A stretch of DNA of 64,000 bases from CAZDDB01 sp963843285 (lineage in GTDB: Bacteria; Acidobacteriota; HRBIN11; JAKEFK01). The translations under genes and the position numbers were made by a program. Below, in pieces: positions 7,618-16,116 of the stretch (positions within the stretch are counted from its first letter, which is position 1; the number at the start of each line of letters is the position of its first letter). The stretch lies in NCBI GenBank assembly GCA_963843285.1, contig CAWJJO010000012.1, positions 248,001 through 312,000 of the forward strand, given 5' to 3'. The notes beneath the pieces were generated by a model. It was not told the origin of the DNA. It worked only from the letters and a program-made list of their open reading frames with translations, and did no database searches.

Positions 7618-9723
7618 CTACATCCCCAACTGATCCAGAATGAAGGCGAAGTTGAGTGCAGTCTCCTTTAGACGATCGTAGCGGCCGGAGGAGCCGCCGT
7701 GGCCGCCGCTCATGTTGATGACAAAAATCAGTGGATTCTTGTCCGTTTTCAAGCTTCGCATTTTGGCCACGTATTTTGCGGGTTCCCAGTACATCACCTG
7801 ACTGTCATCGAACGAAGTCTTCACCAGAATCGCCGGATATTCCTTCGCCTCAATATTATCCATCGGAGAATACTTCTTCATCACTTCGTAATGCTCTTTG
7901 ATTTTCGGGTTTCCAAATTCTTCAAAATCCCCCGTGACCAGCGGGATCGTCTCGTCCAGCATCGTAACCACGGCATCCACATACGGCACACGATTGATGA
8001 CAACTTTGAATAAATCGGGACGCATGTTTGTAACTGTGCCTATCAAGAGTCCACCTGCGCTCCCACCTTCGATTGCGAGCCGGTTGCTGGAAGTGTATTT
8101 GTTTTCGATCAGATACTCTGCCGCTGCGATGAAATCAGTAAACGTATTCATCTTATTCAAAAGCCGTCCCTGATCATGCCAGCTCTTCCCAAACTCGCCG
8201 CCACCACGAATGTGCGCAATCGCTTCCGAGAAGCCGCGGTCCAGCAAGCTTAACGAGTTGGAAGAGAAGCCTACATCGTACGAGGCTCCGTAAGATCCAT
8301 ATCCATGCAAAAGCATCGGCGCTTTTCCGTCTTTCTGAAAGCCTTTCTTGTAGACGATCGAAATCGGAATCTTCGTTCCGTCTTTCGCGGTCGCATACAA
8401 TCGCTCGGATGTATACTGGCCGGGATCATACCCTCCCAGCACTTCCGTTTGCTTTAACAACACCTGCTTGCGCGAATCCATGTCGTATTCGTAAAGAGAA
8501 TCGGGCGTGATAAACGACTCGTAGCCGTAACGAATCACGGATGTATTCCATTCCGGATTTTCCGCGAGATAAGCGCTATACACCGGCTCGGGAAACTGGA
8601 TTTCATGGGAATCACCTGTTTTGAAGTTCACAATCCGAATCGTGGGAAATCCGCTTTTCCTTTCACTCAAAACGTAATGCCCCGCAAAGCAATCCACCGC
8701 TTCAAGCATCACGTCTTCCCGAAGCGGAACAACCTCCTTCCAGTTTTGTTCAGCAACCGCATCCACCGGCGTCATTACGAGTCGAAAATTTGGACCTGTA
8801 TCGTTCAAACGGATATAAAAATGATCCCCATGATGATCTACTGCCAGCTCGCGGTCTTTCTTCCTTGCAGCCAGCATCTTCCATTCCCCATTCGGCTCGG
8901 TGGCAGGCAGAAACCGGATTTCCGTGGATGTAGAGCTGCTCGAAACAGACATCAGATACTTCTTGCTTCTCGTGCGCCAACCGTAAAGATCGAACTCGGC
9001 GTCTTTCTCTTCATATTGAAGATCGCTGTTGTCCGCGCCAAGGGTATGGCGATAAAGCCTGTAAGCGCGTTTCGCAGAATCTTTGCCGACGTAAAAAAGT
9101 GTTTTGTTGTCGGCCGCCCAGAAGACGCTCCCCACATCTTCCGCATGATCCGGCAAAAGCTTTCCGGTTCGCAGATCCTTGATAAAAAGATTGTAAACGC
9201 GAAACCCCGTTTCATCGGTCGAATACGCGAGCACATTCCCATCATCGCTAATCTCAAAATTTCCGAGGCCCATGAATTTCTTGCCTTTTGCCAGCTCATT
9301 CAAATCGAGTAGAATTTCTTCTGCGCCTTGAAGCGATCCTTTCTTTCTGTAATACACCGGATACTGTTTTCCTTTTTCCGTCCTGTTGTAATAAAAGTGA
9401 TCGCCCATTTTGAAAGGGACCGACAGATCGGTTTCTTTGATTCTGGAAAGCATTTCGTTGTAAAGCTTTTCCTGCATTCCTGTCGTATCAGCGAGCATTT
9501 GCTCAGCGTAAGCATTTTCCGCATTCAGATATTGAAGAACTTCGGGGTTCGTCTTTTCGCGCAGCCAGAAATAGTTGTCGACGATCTTATCCTCATGGAT
9601 AGGGATGATTTTTGGTTTTTTTGCCGCGACCGGCGGCTGGATATCTTTCGCAGAAACGCTCAGTGAAATCAGAACGCAAATCAAAATAGCGGCGTAGAAC
9701 CGGAAAAGCCTTGTGTTGTTCAT
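7618..9723 (-). CDS. ptrB: Oligopeptidase B-like serine peptidase (S9A)
   Basis: The product has 701 residues with a signal peptide (RFYAAILICVLISLSVSA). The N-terminal part shows the propeller-cap entry typical of the family (DNYFWLREKTNPEVLQYLNA), then a beta-propeller region to about residue 430. The C-terminal alpha/beta-hydrolase domain has the nucleophile motif GGSAGG followed by LLIGTVTNMRPDLF, the Asp in SFDDSQVMYWEP, and the His in GGHGG. The Y-W-E-P-(A)-K-x-V segment after the Asp is characteristic of oligopeptidase B rather than prolyl oligopeptidase, which suggests cleavage after basic residues in short peptides. The signal peptide places it in the envelope, unlike E. coli PtrB. 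It is intact over 2.1 kb. Confidence 0.88.
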   Translation of the reverse strand: MNNTRLFRFYAAILICVLISLSVSAKDIQPPVAAKKPKIIPIHEDKIVDNYFWLREKTNPEVLQYLNAENAYAEQMLADTTGMQEKLYNEMLSRIKETDLSVPFKMGDHFYYNRTEKGKQYPVYYRKKGSLQGAEEILLDLNELAKGKKFMGLGNFEISDDGNVLAYSTDETGFRVYNLFIKDLRTGKLLPDHAEDVGSVFWAADNKTLFYVGKDSAKRAYRLYRHTLGADNSDLQYEEKDAEFDLYGWRTRSKKYLMSVSSSSTSTEIRFLPATEPNGEWKMLAARKKDRELAVDHHGDHFYIRLNDTGPNFRLVMTPVDAVAEQNWKEVVPLREDVMLEAVDCFAGHYVLSERKSGFPTIRIVNFKTGDSHEIQFPEPVYSAYLAENPEWNTSVIRYGYESFITPDSLYEYDMDSRKQVLLKQTEVLGGYDPGQYTSERLYATAKDGTKIPISIVYKKGFQKDGKAPMLLHGYGSYGASYDVGFSSNSLSLLDRGFSEAIAHIRGGGEFGKSWHDQGRLLNKMNTFTDFIAAAEYLIENKYTSSNRLAIEGGSAGGLLIGTVTNMRPDLFKVVINRVPYVDAVVTMLDETIPLVTGDFEEFGNPKIKEHYEVMKKYSPMDNIEAKEYPAILVKTSFDDSQVMYWEPAKYVAKMRSLKTDKNPLIFVINMSGGHGGSSGRYDRLKETALNFAFILDQLGM

Positions 9724-9811
9724 CGAAGCTCACTCCTGTGGAGAAACGTTTGTTTTACTAATTCTACTATTGTGGACTCAGGCGCGTATAGAATCACGGC
9801 CCGGCATTCAT

Positions 9812-10126
9812 CTAAATCGTTGCAACGTGAACGATATCACGAAGCACAGCAGCAGCAGTGGGATATGGATCTTCTTCTTCGCTGGAGGCAAAGATCGTTC
9901 CGTTGATATCGGTGTAGTAAATGACAGCCATCATGTCGGCGCTGACGGCGGCAAGCGGATGAGAGCGCTCCAGCGTTGTTGGACGCACACTGAATTGATA
10001 ATCGTTGTCTTTTCTTTCCGCGAGGGCAATCAGTTTGATCACCTGATTGCGTGATGCTGCGAGTTCTAAGTCCCGTGATGTGATCGTGCGTATTCCTTCG
10101 ACCGTTACCTCACTTAATGTGGTCGG
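9812..10126 (-). pseudogene. C-terminal fragment of homoserine dehydrogenase
   Basis: About 100 residues (VTVEGIRTITSRDLELA, NQVIKLIALAER, RPTTLERSHPLAAV, then YPTAAAVLRDIVHVA) match the end of the catalytic/substrate domain of homoserine dehydrogenase, including the H-P-L-A-x-V and P-T-A-x-A-V-L-x-D-I-V signatures. The NAD-binding N-terminal domain is absent. Upstream, the frame runs straight into the reading frame overlapping an ADOP permease fragment. The glycines of the usual G-x-G-A-G loop before P-T-A are replaced (EEEDPYPTA), suggesting decay. It cannot be functional alone and is read as a recombination remnant. Confidence 0.6.
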
Positions 10127-10260
10127 ACGCCGCGTACGAGTGTGAAGATTGCAGCGTTGGCACCGATGCCGAGCGCAAGCGTGAGGATCACGGCGATGGA
10201 GAGCCCTTGAGTCTGCATGAGTGAATGGGCCGCGATTCGCAGATCCCGGAAAAAGGTCAT
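10114..10260 (-). pseudogene. N-terminal fragment of an ADOP/MacB-type ABC permease
   Basis: ATG at 10260 has CGGAGGT eight bases upstream. The 48-residue product (MTFFRDLRIAAHSLM, then AVILTLALGIGANAAIFTLV) is the conserved opening of Acidobacterial ADOP permeases and ends abruptly where the homoserine dehydrogenase fragment starts. The first membrane helix is complete, but the large periplasmic and later FtsX parts are gone. The regular start signals show that the promoter/leader side of a former gene remains. Confidence 0.6.
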
Positions 10261-10433
10261 GTTTGCACCTCCGTTTACCGCTAACATGCATGACCCATGC
10301 CAATGGCAAAGGCGAGATGCTAATACATTAGCATATGGATGCTTCGTTCGCTTTCGGGATGCCTTTGTCCCGAATTCGAACACTCAGATTTTGAGAAGGA
10401 ATGAACGGATAGGAATTTTTTAGTGTGCCTGAA

Positions 10434-11672
10434 TTAGCAGATTTTTAGCTTACATGAGTCCCACTTCGCTTGCAGGACAATCATGGTTGCATCGTCTTGT
10501 AATTTTCCGCCGCAATGCGCCGAAACTGCTTTCGACACCAGTTCCAAGCGTGCCGCTGCGCTGCAGCTATGCGCCTCTCTGGTGAACTGCAAGAGCCTCT
10601 GCTCTCCGAAGGGCTCATCATTTTCATCACAAGCTTCCACCACGCCATCGGTGAAAAGAAGCAGAATATCTCCGCGGCTTAGATTTTTTTTTCTCTGTGC
10701 GTAGGGCCAATCAGGAAACCTGCCCAGGATTGCCCCCGAACTTCTTAGCTCGCTCGTCATGCCGCTAGCTCGCAGTAGCAACGGAGGGTTATGACCCGCG
10801 TTGCAGTAGGTGAGTAGATTTTTCCTGCTATCGAGCACACCATAGAAAAAAGAAACAAACCTGTTGGTTGGCATGATCTCGCACAGAGTGCGATTCAGCC
10901 GACTGCATACCTCGTCAGGTCGCACATCTCCGCGTATGAGCGGCTTTAATGCTGCTTGGAGATTCGACATCAGTAACGCGCCGGGGAAACCCTTTCCTGC
11001 GACATCAGCAATGCAAAATGCTGTCTGCGTATCGCTGATTTGCACGATGTCATAATAGTCGCCGCCTATGAAACGCACAGGCTGCGTATTTGCTGCAATG
11101 TCATATCCGGCAACTCGCGGGACCACACGTGGCAGCAGATTCTTCTGGATTTCCTTTGCTTCTAGCGCTTCTTCCTCTTGCAGGCGTACCGAGCTACGCA
11201 AAACACGGCCATGTTTCACCTGCTCTTGAACTTTAGCCAACAGTTCGCTGTTATTCCAGGGCTTCTGAACAAAATCGGTAGCGCCGCGCCGCATAGCTTC
11301 AACGGCTATCTCAACGTTGCCCCAGGCGGTCATCACTAACAGTGGAATCGTCCGGTTAAGCGAACGAATTCGCGACACCAGCTCCAGGCCTTCAGCGCCT
11401 CCGGTGGTATCGCGAGTGTAGTTGAGGTCCATCAGAACGATATCGAAGGTTTGCGCTTGAAGCGCCGCAAGCACGCTTGTTGGATCCGGGGCGGAAAAGA
11501 CCTGATAACCTTGTCCGTCAAACAGCATTTCAAGAGCGGCGAGTACATGCGCCTGATCATCAGCCACAAGAAGGCGGGCCGAGAGGGGCTCAATTTCAAG
11601 CTCGACTTGCATTTCCAAGATCTCCATGTCGCCATTGAATGCAAGCCACGTGCCAATTGCTGACTTATACAT
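10434..11672 (-). CDS. Response regulator with SpoIIE/RsbU-type PP2C phosphatase output
   Basis: The product has 412 residues. Residues about 32-150 are a CheY-like receiver (LLVADDQAHVLAAL, phospho-acceptor Asp in DIVLMDLNYT, then VMTAWGN and the Lys in FVQKPW). A short coiled linker (LQEEEALEAKEIQKNLLP) leads into a PPM/SpoIIE phosphatase (FIGGDYYDIV, FCIADVAGKGFPGAL, CNAGHNPPLLL, ILLLFTDGVVEA, KLQDDATMIVLQ), with the metal-binding Asp residues present. Such proteins dephosphorylate an anti-sigma antagonist in partner-switching control of sigma factors. No anti-sigma partner or histidine kinase is next to it. ATGs at 11627 (MEILEMQ) and 11612 could also start the protein; the first 15 residues are not clearly conserved. 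Confidence 0.88.
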   Translation of the reverse strand: MYKSAIGTWLAFNGDMEILEMQVELEIEPLSARLLVADDQAHVLAALEMLFDGQGYQVFSAPDPTSVLAALQAQTFDIVLMDLNYTRDTTGGAEGLELVSRIRSLNRTIPLLVMTAWGNVEIAVEAMRRGATDFVQKPWNNSELLAKVQEQVKHGRVLRSSVRLQEEEALEAKEIQKNLLPRVVPRVAGYDIAANTQPVRFIGGDYYDIVQISDTQTAFCIADVAGKGFPGALLMSNLQAALKPLIRGDVRPDEVCSRLNRTLCEIMPTNRFVSFFYGVLDSRKNLLTYCNAGHNPPLLLRASGMTSELRSSGAILGRFPDWPYAQRKKNLSRGDILLLFTDGVVEACDENDEPFGEQRLLQFTREAHSCSAAARLELVSKAVSAHCGGKLQDDATMIVLQAKWDSCKLKIC

Positions 11673-11809
11673 AAATAAGTTGATTCAGCATCGGAAATGC
11701 GTGCCAGTCGCGGAACAGAACCAGCAGACAACTGTTCATTTACAAAAAGAGACTGTTCGAAAGTGAACAGGTCACCTGGGAACCATACGAAATTTCCGGC
11801 ATCAAAGGT

Positions 11810-11835
11810 GACGATGGGACACGACGATGGGACAC
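11810..11835. repeat. Tandem 13-base repeat GACGATGGGACAC x2
   Basis: Two exact head-to-tail copies with no spacer. GATGGGACAC-like words are known in the borders of REP-associated elements in other bacteria, but no transposase gene is present here. Confidence 0.6.
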
Positions 11836-12035
11836 ATTGATCGCCACTCTCGATTTCGAATTGGCAATCCTTGAAAACCGGCTGGGTTCAGAAAGCTTCC
11901 TGTCAGAAATCTCGCTTGGTCTTAGATATGAAAAGAAGTCGTCGCACCTGAGGAAGGTTTACACACCGAAGAGTGCGACCGTACGAATTCAAATTTTGAA
12001 TTTGCATTTTGCAATCGTACATTCGCAATTTTTGC

Positions 12036-12064
12036 AAGGCGGAGAGGGTGGGACACCAACCCAC
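12036..12064 (-). repeat. Partial copy of tRNA-Ser(CGA) 3' end
   Basis: The first 18 bases are the same as 14836-14853, and 26 of 29 match over the whole stretch. It covers the acceptor-stem and T-arm end of the tRNA-Ser gene at 14840-14929, in the same orientation and exactly 2,800 bases away. Together the two copies flank the kinase gene at 12245-14635, as attachment-site repeats would. Confidence 0.6.
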
Positions 12065-12244
12065 AAAAAAGAGATAACCCATGATGCAGCAGTTAGTTAA
12101 ATCCTCGTCGACAATTTTGTTTCTCTTTGTGTCTGGTTATGTCTCCTTGCTTCTTTTTGTGCGATATTGCGGCTGGTTGATGGCACAAATCCGGCACAGG
12201 AGGGAATTCGAGATAAATCCTCTATCTACTAATACGTTAGTAGA

Positions 12245-14635
12245 TCAGTCGAGCGGCAGTTTCATTTTTTTCAGGAAGGCGGGCCAGCGCGGGTCACGCT
12301 CCACACTGCGCAGCAGCGGATCGCCCTTCATTTCGGCCAGGCCGCCGTCGCGCTGCTTGTAGGCGCGCTCGAGCCACTCGAAGGCTTTGTCCGTCTCGCT
12401 TCTATACGCGTAGATCTCGGCAATCTGAAAGGCCCCGCCGTTCTGGAATTTTTCGATGTACTCCGCCAGTGCAGCATCTGCTTCCCTTTTTTTTCCTGCC
12501 GCATGATAGGCGAGCGCCAGCCCGAATCCGTGCCAGAGCGGCTCCATCTCCTTCTGCATTTCGGCCAGCGCGTCTTCGGGTTTCGATTGGGCCAGGTAGA
12601 TCCGGCCCAGATAGGTGTGCGCGGCCGGGCCCTGTGGGTTCAGTTCCATAGCTTTCCGGACGGATGCTTCCGCGTCTTCCCATCGTCCGGCGTAATAGAA
12701 GTCAAGACCCAGACTGTCGTGCGCTGCGACGCGGAGCGGATCAAGCTCGATCGCCCGATGGTCGAGTTTGATCGCCTCATCGAAACGGCCAAGTGTTGTG
12801 GCCAGCACGGCTGCGCCGTGTACCACATCGGCATTTGCCGGATCCAATTCTAGCGCACTCCGGTAGGCTGCATCCGCGCCTGTCCAATCCCAGTCGTAGA
12901 CTCTCTTGATCCATCCCATGTTTGCATGAGCCTCGGCCAGGTTCGGATCCAGTTCCAGTGCTTTTTCTGCTTCTTTTCGCGCTTTCGCATAGCCTTCGTC
13001 CAGCGGCACATAGCCCCCATCCGCCTGACGGCCGTGCGCCTCGGAAAGCCCGACCCATGCACGCGCGTAATTCGGGTCGATCTGCAGCGCTTGCTCAAAG
13101 TAGGCGATTGCCTTCTCCAGATTTTCCTTACTCCGCCGATCCACGAAGTAGCGCCCCTGCAGGTAAGCGTTGTACGCTTCGGGATTTGTTTCCTGAGCTT
13201 TGGGAATTTGTCCTCCTTCGAGCGTCACCTTCAGCGCGCCTGCTACTGAATTGGCAATGTCGTCCTGTACAGCAAAAATATTGTCCATCTGCCGGTCGTA
13301 CGTTTCCGACCATAGATGCGAGTCGGTTGCTACTTCGATTAGCTGTGCGGTTACGCGTAGCTGAGTTCCCGCTTTCCGGACGCTTCCTTCCAACACGTGC
13401 GTCACATTGAGCTTTTCGGCAATTGTTTTGATGTCAGTTTTACTTCCTTTGAACGAGAAAGCGGAAGTGCGAGAGATCACGCGCAACTTAGGATTCTTTG
13501 CGAGCATATCTGTTAGCTCTTCTGTCAATCCGTCGGAGAAGTATTCCTGATCTTTGTTTGCGCTCATATCCGTAAACGGCAGAACCGCAACTGCGGTCTT
13601 GCCCGTTGCAGAAGCAGGTGCGGGCGCTTTCGTTTGGCGAGCGAAATAGAACATAGCTGCGGTAAGTAGTACCATAAAAATAGCAGCAACGGCGATCCAC
13701 AGTCCCGTTTTACTTGTGGGGCGGCCCTCCGTGGCTGCCTTTTCTGTCGCGGGCAGGGACGCCCGCCCTACCGAAGCTTGGGACGTATCGCGCTTCAATC
13801 GCTGCAAATCGGTGCGCATCTCCGCTGCGCTCTGATAGCGGAGACTGCGGTCCTTCTCCATTGCCTTGGCAATGATTTCTTCCAACTTTGCGGGAATTTT
13901 GGGATTCAGCCGCACTGGTGCAACAGGTTCCTGTGTGAAGATTGCTTCCAGCATTTCACCGGTGGTTTGTCCGCCGAACGGTAACTGACCCGTTACCATT
14001 TCATAAAGCACCACTCCGAACGAGAAGAGATCGGTGCGCGCATCGAGCTCCTTTCCCCGCGCTTGTTCGGGAGACATGTAGGCAACTGTTCCCATGGTCG
14101 ATCCCGTTTTGGTCAGATGCTGCGGTGTGCTGGCAGTCGGCATTTCCGTATCCGCTGAATCGATTCCGCTCTGCTTGGCCAAACCAAAATCGAGTAGCTT
14201 TGCCTGTCCGCGTTCGGTTACGAAAATATTGGCCGGCTTGATATCGCGGTGAACGATGTGTTCTGCATGAGCCGCATCCAGAGCATCTGCAACCTGCGCT
14301 CCCAGTTCCAGCAATTGATCGATCTCCATCGGCTTTCCACTGATGGCGTATTTGAGTGTGCGTCCCTTCATCAATTCCATTGCAATGAACGGACGACCTT
14401 CGTGTTCACCGATTTCGTGGATCGTGCAGATGTTGGGATGATTCAACGCCGATGCAGATTGAGCTTCACGCTTGAATCTTTCGAGTGCTTCCTTTGTTGC
14501 AACCAATTCATCCGGTAGGAATTTCAGCGCGACATGCCGCTTGAGGCTCCGATCCTCCGCCTCATACACCACGCCCATTCCTCCCCCACCGAGCTTGTTC
14601 AGAATGCGGTAATGCGAAACGGTTTCCCCAATCAC
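12245..14635 (-). CDS. Serine/threonine protein kinase with TolB-like and TPR domains
   Basis: The product has 796 residues. Residues about 1-270 are a Hanks-type kinase: glycine loop GGGGMGVVYEAE, Lys in VALKF, HRD motif HIVHRDIKPAN, DFG motif LLDFGLAK, and activation segment MSPEQARG. A linker of about 40 residues is followed by one membrane helix (IAVAAIFMVLLTAAMFYFA). Outside the membrane lie a TolB/FlgO-like domain (AVLPFTDMSANKDQEYFSDG, then EGSVRKAGTQLRVTAQL) and about six TPR units (ALQIDPNYARAWVGLSEAHG and relatives). Envelope TPRs probably sense or bind a partner and set kinase activity. Part of the linker is encoded by a palindromic genomic repeat (13721-13770). The gene is the only one between the tRNA-Ser copies. 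Confidence 0.92.
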   Translation of the reverse strand: MIGETVSHYRILNKLGGGGMGVVYEAEDRSLKRHVALKFLPDELVATKEALERFKREAQSASALNHPNICTIHEIGEHEGRPFIAMELMKGRTLKYAISGKPMEIDQLLELGAQVADALDAAHAEHIVHRDIKPANIFVTERGQAKLLDFGLAKQSGIDSADTEMPTASTPQHLTKTGSTMGTVAYMSPEQARGKELDARTDLFSFGVVLYEMVTGQLPFGGQTTGEMLEAIFTQEPVAPVRLNPKIPAKLEEIIAKAMEKDRSLRYQSAAEMRTDLQRLKRDTSQASVGRASLPATEKAATEGRPTSKTGLWIAVAAIFMVLLTAAMFYFARQTKAPAPASATGKTAVAVLPFTDMSANKDQEYFSDGLTEELTDMLAKNPKLRVISRTSAFSFKGSKTDIKTIAEKLNVTHVLEGSVRKAGTQLRVTAQLIEVATDSHLWSETYDRQMDNIFAVQDDIANSVAGALKVTLEGGQIPKAQETNPEAYNAYLQGRYFVDRRSKENLEKAIAYFEQALQIDPNYARAWVGLSEAHGRQADGGYVPLDEGYAKARKEAEKALELDPNLAEAHANMGWIKRVYDWDWTGADAAYRSALELDPANADVVHGAAVLATTLGRFDEAIKLDHRAIELDPLRVAAHDSLGLDFYYAGRWEDAEASVRKAMELNPQGPAAHTYLGRIYLAQSKPEDALAEMQKEMEPLWHGFGLALAYHAAGKKREADAALAEYIEKFQNGGAFQIAEIYAYRSETDKAFEWLERAYKQRDGGLAEMKGDPLLRSVERDPRWPAFLKKMKLPLD
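13721..13770. repeat. GC-rich palindromic repeat inside the kinase coding region
   Basis: GCGGCCCTCCGTGGCTGCC, a short spacer, then GCGGGC-AGGGAC-GCCCGC. The same two-hairpin unit appears intergenically at 21029-21074. On the minus strand it is translated in frame as part of the juxtamembrane linker (residues with GRASLPATEK), between the kinase lobe and the membrane helix. Confidence 0.65.
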
Positions 14636-14839
14636 AATTCTTTCATCCTATCATCAACGGCGCAGGTATCTGCACGGAACTAAAATGCCATATTGATCAA
14701 CATGATGCTGAAGACTGGTTAGAAACGGAAGATTTGATTCTCTCTAAATGACTTCTTGGATATTGGACGTGGCACAAATCTGGCACAAGCTAAGATTTTT
14801 TGCCGATAAGTGACTATAAATAAACGATTTATAGTAAGG

Positions 14840-14929
14840 CGGAGAGGGTGGGATTCGAACCCACGTACCCACAAAAGCGGGTAACCTGATTTCGAGTCAG
14901 GCCCGTTACAACCACTTCGGTACCTCTCC
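14840..14929 (-). tRNA. tRNA-Ser(CGA)
   Basis: A 90-base type II tRNA. The seven-base acceptor stem GGAGAGG/CCTCTCC is followed by discriminator G. The anticodon stem CCTGA/TCAGG encloses the loop CTCGAAA with anticodon CGA, the long variable arm has a paired stem (ACCCGC/GTGGGT region), and the T-loop is GTTCGAATC. The long variable arm and anticodon give serine. CCA is not fully encoded (the next bases are CC then TT). Its 3' end is repeated at 12036. Confidence 0.93.
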
Positions 14930-14960
14930 GGTCAAAGCCTGCGGGCCACGATGTTTGGAG

Positions 14961-14992
14961 TCGGCGGGCGGCCCTGCCCGCCGGGACCGCCG
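14961..14992. repeat. GC-rich palindromic repeat (GGCGGGC...GCCCGCC)
   Basis: GGCGGGCGG and CTGCCCGCC pair around a short loop directly upstream of the tRNA-Ser gene, followed by a second small inverted pair. It is the same general type as the repeats at 13721, 21029, 32911, 38839 and 40324. Confidence 0.5.
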
Positions 14993-15012
14993 GAGAATTA
15001 TATAATAAACAT

Positions 15013-15168
15013 GTGAAGAAAAAGCATCTTGCCGCCCGCATCTGGATCTGGATTCGTTGCCGGATCTTCAAGTTCCATAATGTCGATTTGAGACAATTCG
15101 GGCCGTGGATGCAAGTGTACTGTATTGACTGCGAGCGGGTAATCCACGCGTATATTCCGGGGGCTTAA
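15013..15168 (+). CDS. 51-residue basic protein with C-x-x-C pair
   Basis: A GTG-started frame encodes a basic, aromatic-rich small protein: MKKKHLAARIWIWIRCR, then VDLRQFGPWMQVYCIDCERV and a short end AYIPGA. The YCIDC pair and the following Arg could be half of a zinc site. Codon positions look coding (few rare codons, G/C at third positions), but the only Shine-Dalgarno-like GGAG is 17 bases upstream. It sits between two repeats and runs opposite to both neighbours. No family recognised. Confidence 0.35.
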   Translation: MKKKHLAARIWIWIRCRIFKFHNVDLRQFGPWMQVYCIDCERVIHAYIPGA

Positions 15169-15222
15169 TGGATGCAGGCCAGAGGCTGCGGTCCATAATG
15201 CAGGCGGGATGCCGGGCTCCGG
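15169..15222. repeat. Interspersed repeat GCAGGC...GCGGTCC
   Basis: ATGCAGGCCAGAGGCTGCGG with TCCATAATGCAGGCGGGATG after it. A better-kept double copy lies at 61725-61783, and a fragment (GCCTGCGGTCC) lies near 6500. It fills the space between the small frame and the acyltransferase stop. Confidence 0.55.
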
Positions 15223-16041
15223 CTAAGAATACTGATAGTCGGGATCCAGAAGTGAGTTGATCTCATCCATATAGTACGCCATCATCTTCTGCCGCAGATC
15301 AGATTCGGAGATTTGCGGATTTTCTTCGCGTAGTCTGGCTTCGATTGCAGAATGTTGGATGGGAGAACCGACACGCAAAAGGACTGTCGAAGGAAGCGGC
15401 AGCACACGTCCCACCGGCATGATCTTTTCCGATCCCATCAGTCCCAGCGGCACAACACTCGAATTGCGGAAGTAGATCGTCGTTTTTGGATTCGCGCCAT
15501 GAAGACTGAATCGACGATGCTTGCGAGTGCGCGTTCCTTCCGGAAATACGAGCACAGAATAGCCCCGCCGTTTTTGATGTGCCGCCCATTTCAAAGCGCG
15601 CGAATTCATCTTCTTTTTGAGCTGCATATCGATATTTGCCTTCGGCTGATAAACGCGTACGGTGTTTAATGATCGCGTCAAAAATCTGCGCGAAATTTCA
15701 TATGTCTTTTGACCGGCAATATGAATGATATGATCCGCCAGATCGCGGAAACCCAGCCGGAGGAACAAGGCTTCAATGATGTGACTATCGGCATACGTCA
15801 AATGATTGCAGATAAACGTCAGCGAAGTGCCTTGTTTTCGCAGCTCATCTGCGGCGTGAAGACGCTCCACAGTCTCTACGGCGCTGTCATCCTGCACCAG
15901 ATGTCCCGCATACCAGAGCACCAGTTTCCGATTCACAGGAAGGCTGGGGAAAAACACTTTCTTGACCGGAGGAGACCGCAAACTCTCAAAAAAGTTCAGG
16001 AACGCGGAAAACATATTTGCGTCGTGGAGTTTCGTTGACAC
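15223..16041 (-). CDS. PlsC-type 1-acylglycerol-phosphate acyltransferase-like protein
   Basis: The product has 272 residues with the two catalytic blocks of the glycerolipid acyltransferase family: block I CNHLTYADSH (H-x4-D) near residue 88 and block III VFPEGTRTR near residue 182, with SSVVPLGLMG (block IV-like) after it. There is no clear signal peptide; a hydrophobic front (FLNFFESL) may attach it to the membrane. It likely transfers an acyl chain to lysophosphatidate or a related lysolipid during phospholipid or lipid A-like synthesis. Its exact acceptor is uncertain because the spacing between blocks is longer than in PlsC of E. coli. It has no operon partner. Confidence 0.82.
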   Translation of the reverse strand: MSTKLHDANMFSAFLNFFESLRSPPVKKVFFPSLPVNRKLVLWYAGHLVQDDSAVETVERLHAADELRKQGTSLTFICNHLTYADSHIIEALFLRLGFRDLADHIIHIAGQKTYEISRRFLTRSLNTVRVYQPKANIDMQLKKKMNSRALKWAAHQKRRGYSVLVFPEGTRTRKHRRFSLHGANPKTTIYFRNSSVVPLGLMGSEKIMPVGRVLPLPSTVLLRVGSPIQHSAIEARLREENPQISESDLRQKMMAYYMDEINSLLDPDYQYS

Positions 16042-16116
16042 ACTTTCGCAAAATCAATATACTGCACTCTGATCAAAAAACAACGCCTACCAGGACTATT
16101 TTTTTATGGAGAACCC

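Larger units (their letters stand above)
11673..12244. other. 572-base gene-free stretch with tandem repeat and tRNA remnant
   Basis: No convincing gene. The stretch holds a perfect tandem of GACGATGGGACAC (11810-11822 and 11823-11835), an AT-rich middle, and at 12036-12064 a copy of the 3' end of the tRNA-Ser gene found at 14840. A short plus-strand frame (11837-12100) has no ribosome binding site and shows no family pattern. Confidence 0.5.

Noticed and set aside
8605..9312. Long plus-strand open frame (235 codons) inside the oligopeptidase gene
   Set aside because: It lies antisense to an intact S9A peptidase and has a composition typical of a shadow frame.
11837..12100. Plus-strand frame of 87 codons before the tRNA remnant
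   Set aside because: It runs into the tRNA-derived repeat, has no ribosome binding site and no family similarity.
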